From Fasciolopsis buskii (lineage: Eukaryota; Platyhelminthes; Trematoda; Plagiorchiida; Fasciolidae), in the NCBI GenBank assembly GCA_008360955.1, contig LUCM01007716.1, positions 63,739-127,738 of the forward strand: a DNA stretch of 64,000 nt, written 5' to 3'. Positions 47,822-60,400 of the stretch are shown here, piece by piece. Position numbers and translations under genes: made by a program. The notes under the pieces are model-generated. The model worked only from the letters and a program-made list of their open reading frames with translations, had not been told where the DNA came from and did no database searches. The stretch's first letter is position 1. Each line of letters begins with the position of its first letter.

Positions 47822-48620
47822 AACTCAGAATCTCAAGCTAACCAAAAGAGCTACTGTGGAAATTCCCCCGCCAGTACCTAGAAGACAATAGTCTTCAAGC
47901 ACCGTAAGTCTTCGCTCATTTTCTGCTTTCATCGGCCACGTTTCTGAGTCGCATAGCAGTACCAATCCCACTGCTGCTGCATATACGCGATCCTTGATCT
48001 GTAACCGGATATCACGGCGACGCCACAGATGCCTCAAATTGGTAGATGCCAATTGAACCTTAAGTGTGCGCGAAGACGCTTCATCCAATATACGACTATC
48101 AGGTGAGATCCGGTTACTGAAATAACTAAATCTATCTATTTCATTTAGCTGTTCCTTTGAAAAAGTGTGGTTCGGCTTCAAGCCAACCCAGTCCTGCAGT
48201 TTGGAAGTGCAAATTCACCATGTACATGTAGTATCGTTCAGATAATCGGCAAAACCCTGCAGCTTACTTGGGTCCTCACATAATAGCACAAAACCGTCCG
48301 CATATTTCAAATCAAATAGTTTCTTGTCAGCGCGAATACCATTATTTTCACATAAAGACATGACCATCTCCGTAACGATCTCAATGACGAACTTGAAGAA
48401 AAACTGAAAGGACAGCCTTGACTAACAGCACCTCGTGGTGAACTGGAGTGAAAATCGCCTACAAACAGAAACTCGTCTTTGTCTGTCTGAATACATAGAT
48501 TGGACGGGTGCAGTAGGTTTCTCTGGCATGCCCTCCAGTTAGAGACAACGGCATGGAACTGCGCTGAGTCAAACATCCCTTTCAGATCACGGAGGGCTGT
48601 GAAGGAAACGCTGTTTTCAT
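47822..48620 (-). mobile_element. RTE-like retrotransposon 3' half remnant
   Basis: On the - strand: GAVSQGCPFSF (RT box GVRQGCPLSP) near 48430, DLKYADGFVLLCEDPSKL near 48300 (active-site box, YADG), LKPNHTFSKEQ, DRFSYFSNRISPDSRI, then NLRHLWRRRDIRLQIKDRVY, VLLCDSETWPMKAENERRL. The last is the best preserved stretch and typical of the end of RTE-like ORFs. Frameshifts at 48300 and 48180. Confidence 0.75.
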
Positions 48621-49149
48621 AGTGGTGTGACTACAGATTAGAAGCAAACAAAATCGAGTCGATCCACGCCACCGGTGACCTAAGGCAGTGTGATCAGTCT
48701 GACTCGAACACTGAGCGCGATGGAAAGCGCTAGCTGAGTTGGTGTCACTTTTTATGATGAAAATGTGTTCACTGGGAACAGCCTATGGTCAAAACAAACT
48801 TGTATAGAGCGATTTCTGTTGTCGGTTCTATCGACTGGGAGAGAAAATTGGCGTCTGGTGTGCCGTGAGATCGATATTTCGAGGTTGCCTACGCCACAGT
48901 AGGAGTTTTTCGGATCCCAAACCAAAACTTCCGACTCAAAAGGATCACCCGAAAGGCGGTGGAGCGTCAGCCCAACTAGGGAGCTCCGAGCAAGCCCGGA
49001 GTTATCACGGCTACCCACTCTGCTCGAAGCTGAGTTGCCCGATCCTGATTAGTCTACACGACGACCAATGCCGTATGAAATTCATTGTTTGTACTATTCA
49101 TTGAGGATTTTGGATGAATGCCTTTGTGGAGTTCAAACTCTAAGCATAA
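48621..49149. other. intergenic, unassigned
   Basis: Moderately GC-rich sequence around 48950-49030 without recognisable coding content. Confidence 0.3.
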
Positions 49150-49400
49150 GAACAATTAGGGTTCTCAACCAGAGCCTTTGGTTCCAACAAGAGCCTGTCC
49201 GCAAGGCAAAGAGGGGAATGGCTGAGTTGAAGCACATCCACTTAAATCAATTATTCTTCCACTGAATGTCCCCAAGACCAAGCCTCTGACCGTTGAATTT
49301 CTGGGCATGTCTGAATCTTCTGCTTGATGTAGGCCATCCTGTATAGCTCGTTTTTTGGAGAGGCGGAAACTGCTGTGTCTCGACAATTTGTGGTCTCATT
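49150..49400 (+). repeat. diverged member of the 3.3/11.0 kb repeat family
   Basis: Shares ordered blocks with 11100-11345, e.g. TTATTCTTCCAC, GTAGGC-ATCCTG-ATAGCTCG and CCAA-AAGAGCCTGTCC, with about 60-65 percent identity by eye. Confidence 0.5.
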
Positions 49401-51379
49401 ATGGTGGTCATGGGACTCAGATATCGTATAATTCGACCAACTTTTCCTGTTTGGCTTCATCTTATATGACCTATGCGGATCCTCCTTTTTTCTGTGTTCC
49501 AGTTCTAGGTTCTTGTGACTATGGCTATGAGATTCTCCGTATATGTTGTATCTGAAAATAAACAACTGCTTTTGAAAGACTTCATATCGGAAGGCTACTG
49601 TAGTATATCGGAATCATGTTAAACTGGTCAAACACCGTTTTTTCTTCGTTTAACAGACGGAGGCCGAACAACGAAATTCAGTAGCAGGAAGATTTTAGAC
49701 CAAATTGAAAAGCCGTGTTTTCGTTGGTGTGTCCCATGTTTTCGTTTCGGTTAAACTTGCCAAACGAGGAAAACAAGGAACCATCAGATCCACTGGTATC
49801 ACGAAGAAATGTTGCTTGCTGATGATGATGAAATATACTATCGGGCATTTTGTTTGGCTCTTGGTTAGAGTTTTTCAGTAATAATCACACCAAAACAATT
49901 TACCATTGGAAGACTATATTTTTGAGATAAAATCCTCGCGCGATAACATCATCGAAACCAAAGCATGTCCGAATTGAAATGCATAGACAGTGATTCTAAT
50001 GAATTAACGATTTTCGGTCTATTTGGGACTCGTCACCAGACATCCGCTTTCTTCGAGACTGAGCTCTTGCTAACTGCACTCAGTTTGATCAACTGGCACA
50101 TGCGTTATCCAGTTTGTTTGTGTGATAGTTATGGGACTGGTCATAATGTACAAACAAAGTTGGTCGCATTTTGGTAGCACTAATTGAAGTTTACCATGTT
50201 ACTGAACGTATCACAAGTAGTTAGATTGCAAATGATCACTATGGATTAGCTGGAAATTACTGTGGTAGATATTCTCCACTGTTTTGTTCCCACGTTCACG
50301 TTGTGTCTTTCATCCAAATAAAAACTTCAATAGGATTCAGCCGTTTCCAAAAAGATTCATACGATATTTACCTTTGTTTGTTACTTCCAGTGGTTGTATT
50401 TCATCGGAATTGTTTTCCGCCAGTTCACCGTTTCACTAGTTTGGACACATTGGAAAATACACTATGGATATTTCAAAGGTACGAAATTCTCTTGGGAAAC
50501 TCTCAAACACGTTAAATCACCCTTGCGTGTGGTTACGTTTCATTTCCCACCAGATCTACTACGGAGACTGTTGTCAATCTGATAGAGCAAAGTAGATTGT
50601 TCTATTATCAGCAAATTCAGGACGAAATTAATTTGCGGCGAGAATTCTGAGGCTGCCTGCATTACTAACCAGTAGAAGCAACATAATACTGCACTCCTGG
50701 ATTTACCTCCAATTTATTCTTCAGATCAAATACTCCATTCGTTTTCTATAATATTCGGACCCCAATATCACTTGTAATTCCCATTGGGTTGGTGTTCCTG
50801 CCATGTACAAGCCGCGGCATGTTTCGCTTGCTCGAGTCTGATCAGACAATCTAACCTAAAAAGCCGTAGACCGATCTGGGAGTCCTTTAACGCACTGGAG
50901 ATTGATTGCCCAGTTCATACGCCCTTCGGATGTGGCTAGACCTTCGGGCTGCTCAGCCCGCCCTTCCGCCAAGGATGAAGGATACAGTGATGCATACTTT
51001 GAACGCCAGCTAGGGTTTAATCATCATCCCCTAGGCTGATTACCAGTCTGTCCGATAGAGGGCGCTCAGAAATCGTTCTCGTCCTAGATCTTTAGTGGGA
51101 ACGCCTTTCACACGGGAAGTCTGCATGTAGGACTCTCTCGATAGTCTGATTGGAATGCATTCACTTTAGGGCATTTTGAATTCTGAAAATGCATAGCTTA
51201 CTCCAACGTTATTGGGACATTTAGAGGCTGAATAAAGTAGGCAATTTTCGGCATCTGGCTGGTTACATCTTACCAGCTGATGACCTGTGGATTAAATATC
51301 GTCACTTATAAAGAAGGCCCAGTTAGCATTTGCCAGCCCATGGTACATACGGTATATGACGCTCGGTAAAGATCGAGCA
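49401..51379. other. intergenic, unassigned
   Basis: No supported gene. A GC-richer patch at 50800-51120 looks like an old repeat. Confidence 0.3.
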
Positions 51380-51640
51380 GACATTACGCTGGCTAGATCA
51401 GTTCTTTTATATGGCCCGAACAGCCGAAGGCAGACGGGAGATTTACGAATATTCAGTTTTCGAGTATAAACGTGATCGTAATACTGCTAGAGTATGGCGC
51501 AGAATACTCGGAAAGTAGGTTACGCGCATAATACGTGCTGAACATGCCTGCGGATCAATCCCTTTGGTCTAGGCCGTTATCTTGTCCAGCTAGAATTTTG
51601 GGATGTTTCGAGATCTCCAGTGCGCGGCATGGTGAAAGGT
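51380..51640 (+). mobile_element. possible RTE-like C-terminal scrap
   Basis: ARSVLLYGPNSRRQTGDLRI at 51390-51450 recalls VRSVLLYGSETWP-R-EDLRR of RTE-like ORFs. Short and heavily decayed. Confidence 0.35.
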
Positions 51641-52753
51641 TGTGAAACCCTTATCAGTGAACTGGGGGGGTCTGTGAGACTCTTCCACTGAATTGATTGA
51701 TACTTTAGTCGAAACGGAAATGTGTCGTAGTCAATAACATAGTTGTATCCAAAAACCTATCTTCATCTTAATGATTATTTACTTACTATCTTCATTTCTT
51801 TTTCCAATTTTCCCCCAACTCACCTCTATGTAGTCAGTGCTGCTAGTTAATAACGAAAAGCAGAGTGCATTAAGGATAGTCCAGTAGCTGTCGAACTGAA
51901 ATTGAACTAAATTGACTGCCTGTTACTTGTCTATGGTCGTAAACCTGCCGGTTTTCTGTCGTGGATGAGTATCACCGCACATATCTCACCGGGTTCGCTT
52001 TATTTGGGGGTAACGAATTTTACGACACTTTTTCATCGGTTATTGCTCCAATCCTTGTTATCTGCTTGCATTTAGCTGTCGAGGTCTTGGATTACATCCT
52101 TTATACTCGGAAATATATGCACATTACAATGGATTCTTGTCACCTGTACAAAATTCCAATTAAATGACCAAAAGCAAAACTCGGTTCACAAAAGGCGATT
52201 CAATTTCGCTCAGAGTAAAATCGTACACATGAACTGTACATATTTGACAAAATATTTCCACAAGAGATTGACCCCCGTTTGTATGTACGTATACATAGAT
52301 AAGAGTTTGGATAAGCCGGTCAGTAATACTGTCACGCGGGAAGTCTTTTGGAGCATAAAGCCTAGGAGGTGAGTAGTGTGTTGATAGTGTTCATGGTAAT
52401 AATAAGATTGCTAATATAACAGTACTAATTAGGAATAAACGAACATAAACGGCTAGGGTGAGAAGCAGCAAGGAAATACACAATCACAGTCAAAAGACCA
52501 TATGAAAAGAATGCACTCAAAAAACAAGAAGAAAGAGGGAGAATAGCAATGGACTAGGAAAGTACGCCCAAACAGGTTTCTCAATTCTTCTCTATTTTAG
52601 TTGAGTGAGTTGGCTGAAAAACACGAGTCCGCAAGTTGATCAGGTTTGTTTGAAAAGCACACAGTAAAACAAGAAAAAAACTAGCTAAGCAAACAGCATG
52701 AAGTAAAGCCGATAATAGGGGTCAAGTGTTTGCGTTAGTGTATATATGTCACA
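51641..52753. other. intergenic between convergent genes, unassigned
   Basis: No supported feature. Confidence 0.3.
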
Positions 52754-52759
52754 TTTATT
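52754..52759 (-). terminator. candidate poly(A) signal of the ADAM gene
   Basis: TTTATT on the + strand is AATAAA on the - strand, 1.07 kb downstream of the ADAM stop codon. It is the first canonical hexamer that I noticed; use is inferred. Confidence 0.35.
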
Positions 52760-53830
52760 TAGATTATGGTTTGTACGTGTGTCTGTTTATGTTACAGCGG
52801 TAGCCTGTGCAAAGGAGTGGGCAGGAAGATAAAAAATAGCGTTTGACGGGGCGTAGATTTGTACCTGACATTTAAGAACGCCTAGATATTTCGGAACACA
52901 AGCATCAGTAGCCGAGGGCCCGAGTTGGAGAATGAAGCAGAAAAACAGCAGATCAAAGCTCGATCGATGAACGGGTCTGACAGTAGTCATGTGGCATAGA
53001 CTATTCGAGAGGGAGAACCCTGCCGGTTGTGTTGATCGCTCAAAATTTACAAATGCATACGAGAACAATATTTGTAGCGATAACGTTGACTGAACAGTAA
53101 GCAGATTAATAGTGATTTCAAAAAGCTAGATGACCGGGGTATTTGGGACATTGGACGAATAAGGATTAGGACATATTCAATTAACAGGCAGTAATTGGAT
53201 GGCTTCTCATACGTGCTTCGCAAGGTGTTTGGTCTGATGTTTACACGTCTTTCACCTTTAAAGGAGGCGGTAAAAATCGTGAAAAAATCCTTTTCAAAGA
53301 TAGAAAGATGTTTGACCAAAACAAATCTGGATAGTCGAGTGGAGACTAGGAAGGTAAGGTCGGATAGGAAAAAATCGAGAAAGCAACAGAGCAGTTTTGG
53401 AAAAGATGGAAGAGTGTATCGCAATGAACAGCGGAGGAGAGACAAGAAATTCTAAGTTTTAGTTCATAGCTAGACTAGAGCATCCTTCTTGTACTTCTAT
53501 ACAAATTACTGACATATATGATCAACACTATTTTGCACCATATCCACGAACCACAATAGACTGGATGTTGAGAAGAAATAGGTTGAAGAGAAAACAGCTG
53601 GCTTGCGATAGTGAAAGTGGGTGGGACTGAATTAAGCCTCATGCGGATTGAGTAGGTGAACAAAGGCAGACAGGAAAAATAGGGATCTATAGCATACGTT
53701 AGTGTGAAAAGAGCAATGACTGATAGCAATCAATCACTAGAATTATGCTGAGCGAAGATATGGAATGCGCCACGGTTGAGGATGGAACCGACTGGTCGGG
53801 GATTGAAGCGGACGTAGTACAGTTTCATCC
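52760..53830 (-). other. presumed 3' UTR of the ADAM gene
   Basis: About 1.07 kb from the stop codon to the candidate poly(A) signal. Open frames of 80-130 codons occur on both strands here but show no family resemblance. Confidence 0.35.
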
Positions 53831-54447
53831 TCAGAACGGACGACGTGTATTGAGTTTTGATTTGTCCGGGGTGTTATTTTGAATGCTTTCATGTGGCTTC
53901 TGTGCACGTTGTCGACGTATGGTCGCTAGGTCAGCTAAGGCTTCTGTGTAGGTGGTGTTTTGCAAGCATGGATTTGATATGTCACGAGGTGAGAGTCCAA
54001 ATCGTTGTGAATGAGATCGATTCACTGTTGGCTGAATCACTAAAGGTTCGGGTGACTGTTGGGTTACACAAGGAATTGGTTGTCCGAGGGGTCTCACAGT
54101 GGCAGATCGTCGGATACTTATAGATCGTGTTTGCGAGTTCCGACCTATCTTCGAAGGCTTTTCTCCACGTTTTAAGGTGCTTATAGCTTCGTTCAACGAA
54201 CATATTTGTCCTTGGTAAGTCATTGCTTCCAATCGAGGCTGAGAAATCTGAACAGCGCCGATAGTCGTGGGTTCAGTGCTTTCAGAAGGTTGTTGGATTT
54301 TAGTACTACAAACAGTGGGTTTGATTACATTTCGCGATATTGCATTCAGTGTGTTCGTTTGAGGGAGAGGCTCGGGTTGCGCTTGATTTGTACGCGCCAA
54401 AACACTTTCCCACATTTTAGCCATACGATTTGTTCCAAGCGTATATT
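53831..54447 (-). CDS. ADAM last coding exon
   Basis: Acceptor CCATTTGACAG, 205 codons to a TGA at 53833-53831. Hydrophilic Ser/Thr/Pro/Gln-rich sequence ([50 protein letters not shown]). No domain recognised; read as tail because phases join and the frame is open for over 600 bp. Confidence 0.6.
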
Positions 54448-57400
54448 CTGTCAAATGGGAAGGTAAGGATGAGTTTTTCAGTTTCGTGACAATAGTGGAG
54501 GCTGATAAAAATCACGTCTATGATGTGACTAGACGTCAAAGATATTTAAGAATCTTCAGCAAACACTGATTCATTTTTCATGGACATTGACACTACATAG
54601 CTATGAGATCCAGTAATCTAACAATAGCAATTGTTTCATAAAGCGATGAGAGGGTTGCGATTCCACCACCATCTCCTGGACAAAATCATTCATTTGCACT
54701 TCTGATCCTCAGAAGACTTTATTTTCATAGAATGTTTACGGACCCTACAGGAATATCGATAAGTGGAGAGATGAATATTCAATATGGATACCTAAGCAGT
54801 TTCAATAATCCCAAAACTGACCACTGGTATTCAGAAAACACTGCACATTCATCTGCATAAATATTGATATACAATATGAACACACGGGCAAGTTCAAAAT
54901 TTGTTCTGCTCAGTATCAAAAGTTGCTAGTCAAACTCCCTTTCTTAACAGAGCAAACCACCTTGTTGTTGTAATTCGCCATAAACAGAATGAAATCCTAA
55001 TGCCAATAACTTGGAATCTAGTCTCATTGGTGTATGTGATAGGCTATGACAAATGGGACAAATTCAAACTTCGGCGAGGTCTGCACAAGGGTGTGGATGC
55101 CACTCACGCTCATGTATCGCCTGTGACTTGGGATGCAAAATGCTAAAGAACCCGTGGCACCTATGTATGAGTCAGAATCAAATCTCAAAATGATATCTAT
55201 TTTACGATCTGGAACCAAACTGCCTTGGTCTCGCACTATTTGGTACGTGCTTAGTGGATAAACGCAGTGAAAAGGGCATGCCCCAGAGCCGTGATGGCCC
55301 ATTGCACGCGGAAGAGAGAGCCGACAACCGCGATCCTGAAACTTGAAGCAGCATAGAATCATATGAAGTCCCAATAAGTCAGATGTGATAACGAGCTAGG
55401 CGGCGGCAAATATTCGTCTATCACCGCCTGCTTCCAAGTATATGGAACGAAAGTGCCCAACATACCTGTTGTATTGAACAGTTTGCCAACGATTTGAGAC
55501 TCATCCTCGACGGATTTTACGGATTGCGCTTCGCCTAGTTCAACGGGAGCAGAAATGAGACCCCGCAGTTCTGGTTTGGTAACTTTGTTTGCCTTTTTGC
55601 CTTTTCGCTTCTGTTTGCAATCTGAGTGGAGCACCGTTCCATTTGATTTGACTAGAAGATCACCGTTTGGCGTCTTATTCAAACATGTTCCATTGACCTT
55701 CCCAGTCACTGTCACACAGTGACCATTTGTCCAGCTGCCATTTTCCAGTGATTTGGAGCCACTCGACGAGTATGCTAAGATTGGATAAGAACCTGACACA
55801 TAGCCTGGACCTTTGAACGATTGGGAACGAAAGCTGCATCTGTTTGCGTGCGCGGGAGACAATGAACAAGGTGACGCACGGTTCACTTGAGTGCTCAGTT
55901 CAGAACATATATCAAGAGGCAAAATGATGAGTCCGTTCTTATTTTATCTTTCACCAGTGATACGGACGGAAAATCGTTAGGATGTTCGAAGTGTGAAAAA
56001 TATAAAAGAAGCTCCTTTATACTAAATAGTGTGCAGTTCAGAACGCACTCTCTTACCTCCACTTCATTTCACTGCATACTAAAAAACCGTACATTGCATT
56101 CGAGTCGCCTATTTCAAACGAATAAGAATGAAGGGTATTCTAGCTACTGAATTTTATTTTCAAACTTCTATCCATACGAGATTACTGCAACTTGTGATTG
56201 GAGGATTTAGCAAAAAGGCACTGACTGATGATGAAACGTTCGGAAACTAAACGCCAGGTTCAGCGATCAGGACCTCGAGAAAATAGATGTTATATCTTGC
56301 TTAGATTGTTTTAGTCTGGTCTCAATCGTAGTGAAACCACCTTATGGATGATTGCGTCAGTGATGAACTCAGTTTATTCGATTTCGAATAGCACTACTCA
56401 TTTCAAATCGACTTATTCATGTGACCCGTTACCTTGATTCATGAGTGCATGCTAAATAACATACGAAAAAGATGCAAATATCAGAAATAATTACAACCTA
56501 GAAAATTCGAAAAATATGTTCGACAACAAAGCCACAAGCAGTGAGAGCGTGTCCGATAAAATTAGATCAAAGTACGGATAACCGATAGTTACTGCGGTTG
56601 CTGTTCGTATAACTGCTATTGTTTTTTATATCGCGACAGCATCCGTTTTGTATGAAGACCACCACAATAGAAATCCGGTTTAGTATAGCAAACAAGTTAG
56701 TTTCCCTAAAAAAAATAAGAAGAGGTGAACCAATAGTGGCCAGGAAAATATACAAGTGAGGAAAAATATTGAACAATCGATCGCAAAGAATGGTAGATAG
56801 CTGGGAAAATGGGTAACCACATGGCATCACCACAAAGATAGGTTTGGGATTTCCCCCGGTAAAAGCGATGGGAAAATAAGAATGTAAGATTATGCAATGC
56901 TCAACTGCGCGTGAAATTTGCGAGTAAAACCGGTTTATTTCATTCAGAATCACATGTCTTTCACCCTAGTTATCGAACTGAGGTATGTGTCTCGTGTGCT
57001 TAGTCGAGCAACAAACTTTCGGGGTACACCGTTCTGTCTGAGATCGATTATTTTCGAGTTCAGGGAAAACTGGGGTAAACCATATATATATGTCCACAGC
57101 CCAGAAAGTAAACAGGAATGTGCGTGAAATAAAACCAACTGTCACCAAGGCCAGAGACTTCTGTAAATGTTCCCTACTGAAATATGCATTGTGGGTTTAC
57201 TCGATCATACTAGCAGAATCACCAGGTGAAGCGATTGGGTGGGAAACAGGAATGATCAATGGTCACCCGACTGGCACACTGAGACGACGGGAAAGCAGCA
57301 TTGACAAAAAATAATAATAACGCGAACTTGAGGTGGATCAGTTTGGGACAGAAAAGAGTTAGTCTGTCACGAGGACAGGGCAAGATATAGGGAATGAAGC

Positions 57401-60400
57401 CTGCACTCCGAAGTTGAAATTGAGATGGGTGACGGAGGATTTGTATGACTGAAACCGCCTAGAGCAAGTTTGTTCAAATCACGTTGTGGATTGACCATCG
57501 AGGAAAATATTCGGTACGGCCAGCAACGACGAGATAATTAAGATGAATCTGGGGTTGTAGTGAGATGGGGAGCAGGAGCAGGTAGAAAAAACAAACCGCA
57601 ACGGCGCGGCGGCTCCGCCGGATTGGCAAACTGGACTTGGACTTGGGTCCAGCCGCGATTCATTCGACCCGGACGGGTTACGAATTCGGTAAATGAGGGA
57701 GGTAAACTGTGCGTACGTGCATGTATTTCGTGTAAACAACAGGCGAATGTGGATGTGGAAAGAGAAGAGGGCAGAGAAAACAATGGAAATAGCTAGGCAG
57801 TATTTTGTGGTCAGCATGCATAGGCATACGACTTATACAACACACATATGTAAACGGGCCATAGTTTCATACTCACAGCAAGCACAGTGCTTCAGCGATT
57901 TGTGTGACCTACTCAAATAATCCAAGACCAAATCAAATTATCAGGTGATGGCAACGCGTCGTGACGACAATGAGGTCTTTCATCTCAGGCGGATGTGTTG
58001 TGTCTAGCGAGGTAACCATGACCGGTGCCCAGTTGAACGATGTGTCTTGTTTTCCAAATGTTGCTTAGAGAGTAATACGGTGATTGTGTACACCAAATCA
58101 AAGTTGCAATCACATAAAATACACGCGTGCACAACAGGGAGTGAAATCATGATCGTCTTAACGGGTGGAATCACAAAATATGCAACAGAATTTTTCGGAG
58201 CATTCACAGTCTATTGAAGTAATTATAAGTACTCCAGTATCGAATGCGAATGAGAAGAGCAGAAAATACCGCGAAAAACGCTAGAGAAAAACGATGCATT
58301 GTTGGGTCCATGCGGATTATCGATGCGACTCTATCGCAACATACATCATTAGAATCGTACCAAAATTAAAGCACATTAATTTTCCTCGAAAAACCCACAA
58401 GGAATTTTCTGACCCTAACGAGACTAAAAATATTGAATAATTCATGTCTCCTAGCAATAAGTGGCGCCATGAAGAAGAGAAACGTGGGGAGCGAACATAG
58501 CTCAGAAGCTAACGTACTTAATCTAATGACAGAAGCTACGGAAAAGATTTTGTGGAGGGATGCCGCTAGTGGCTCTTCATCGGCTAGATGAAAGATCATG
58601 CTAGCAGCACATCGGCACCGACTTTTAAGATCCCAGGCTTGGAAAGCTACCAGTAAGTTTTAACCGATAGGCCAACTAATCGCCAACTACCTTATTATGT
58701 CTATAAACAAGCGTGACGATGGCATCCGCATAGAATAGTTGACAGTGCAATAAAAGTGCCAGTGTTAAGATGAAGTTAAACTGGTTTATAATTTTTCTAC
58801 GACATTCTACACTACATTAAGAAGTCATGTGGCCTCTAAAATACTGGCTAGCAAAGAACAGGATTAGTTTCTGATTTTGTTCCTAGCTCGTGTAAGTCAT
58901 ATATTACTAACCCCAAACGTATGTCAAAAACTATTTCTCAAGCTCGTTGTCGATAGATCAACCTTGCTGACCTACTATGAATTCCTGTAAAAGCCAAGCT
59001 GGGATACTTTCAGATTGCTGCTGACCGAAGAGTTGTGTGCGCTATCAGATGTGAGAAACATTATCGCCCACGATCAGGGAATGGTAAATTTCTTCTCTTT
59101 GACTCTTTGATAAGGCACGCTACACCATGTGATTTTCTTCAGTTTGACAGTTTTGATTTGGCTTCATTGAATATTAAGATGGTTTGATTCTCGACGGCGA
59201 CTGAGTATCAAGGGCGTGTATTTCATGAGCAGTGCTAAACCAAAGCTAAGTGCATCAACCGAGTGGAATCCTAACAACCAAGGTATGTTCTAACATGAGC
59301 TGCTTACTACTTTGGATTTCCTGTGCGTGAAAGCTGAATGTAATTTAAAATTGAAAACTGCTTCTAAGCACATTTTGCTCTTGCAAAGTCAGACTTGTCG
59401 TTAAATGTCAGAACAAACACAAACGACGACTTGGGTTGAATTTTCACCACCTTCACACAGCATGTCTATCAGTGTCTTTTCGAGAAGGGAGGAGAAATAT
59501 CATCGTGGACTGTGCCACAGTTGACAATATGGACAAAACAACACATTGTGAATAGCATCTTCCCATCAAAGAGGTTTACCCTCGGTTGATTTTCCAACTA
59601 GAAGTAGTATTCACAAGTGGAAACATGGTTCATTTCATACGGACACAAGACCAGCGAAACATTTGAAACAAAGCAAAACTCACCTACAACACTGTCGAAC
59701 ACAAGCTCCCACACCCCGATCAAATGGTTTGTAAAGACCAGATTCCGTTGGAATCATGGACACGCCAACCACTCGCGGACAAGTACACCCGTAGTTTTTG
59801 TACCAGTAAATCACAGATACCACCATGGGTAAGCCGAGGAAGACAAGGAGACACAATGGAATGACCAACTCGGGTTTTGGTGACCGATCTGATGAAGTAT
59901 CAAGCATCGAGGAGATCGAAAAACCGGCAAGAGGGGAATAAAACGGACAGAAAAGAGGGGTGAATCAGGAGAAAGAAGTATTATTTGTTATGATTGTACC
60001 AGAAAAAATTTGCATGCATAGAATCTCATGGACACAGAACATACCACAGGGAGAGATGAGCTTTGTCGGGCCAATTAACAACAAAAACAACGCTAACGTA
60101 CGCATGAGTGATCACATTTGGAGCGCATGCTTTTACTGATAAAATGAAATAATCTATGAACAATATGAGTCACAAGCCATTTGCCAATATCAACTTTTAT
60201 AGTGATACAACTGAGAAGCATACAAGCATAACACTAATAAAAGTGCATGCATAAAAAATAAAATAACGATAGTTCGAGGTGAGTGGCAAGTCTACGGCGA
60301 ATAAATCTACGCGCTAAAACAGCAGTAAAATCTCTTCCGTCGGAAAATCGAATGATGCACCATAAGAAGTTGGTGAACAGAGGGACACAATGCATCCACC

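Noticed and set aside
49820..49842. CTGATGATGATGAAA as hammerhead core
   Set aside because: Low-complexity GAT repeat; no pairing flanks.
53047..53445. 132-codon - strand open frame
   Set aside because: Downstream of the ADAM stop codon, no splice links or motif; likely 3' UTR.
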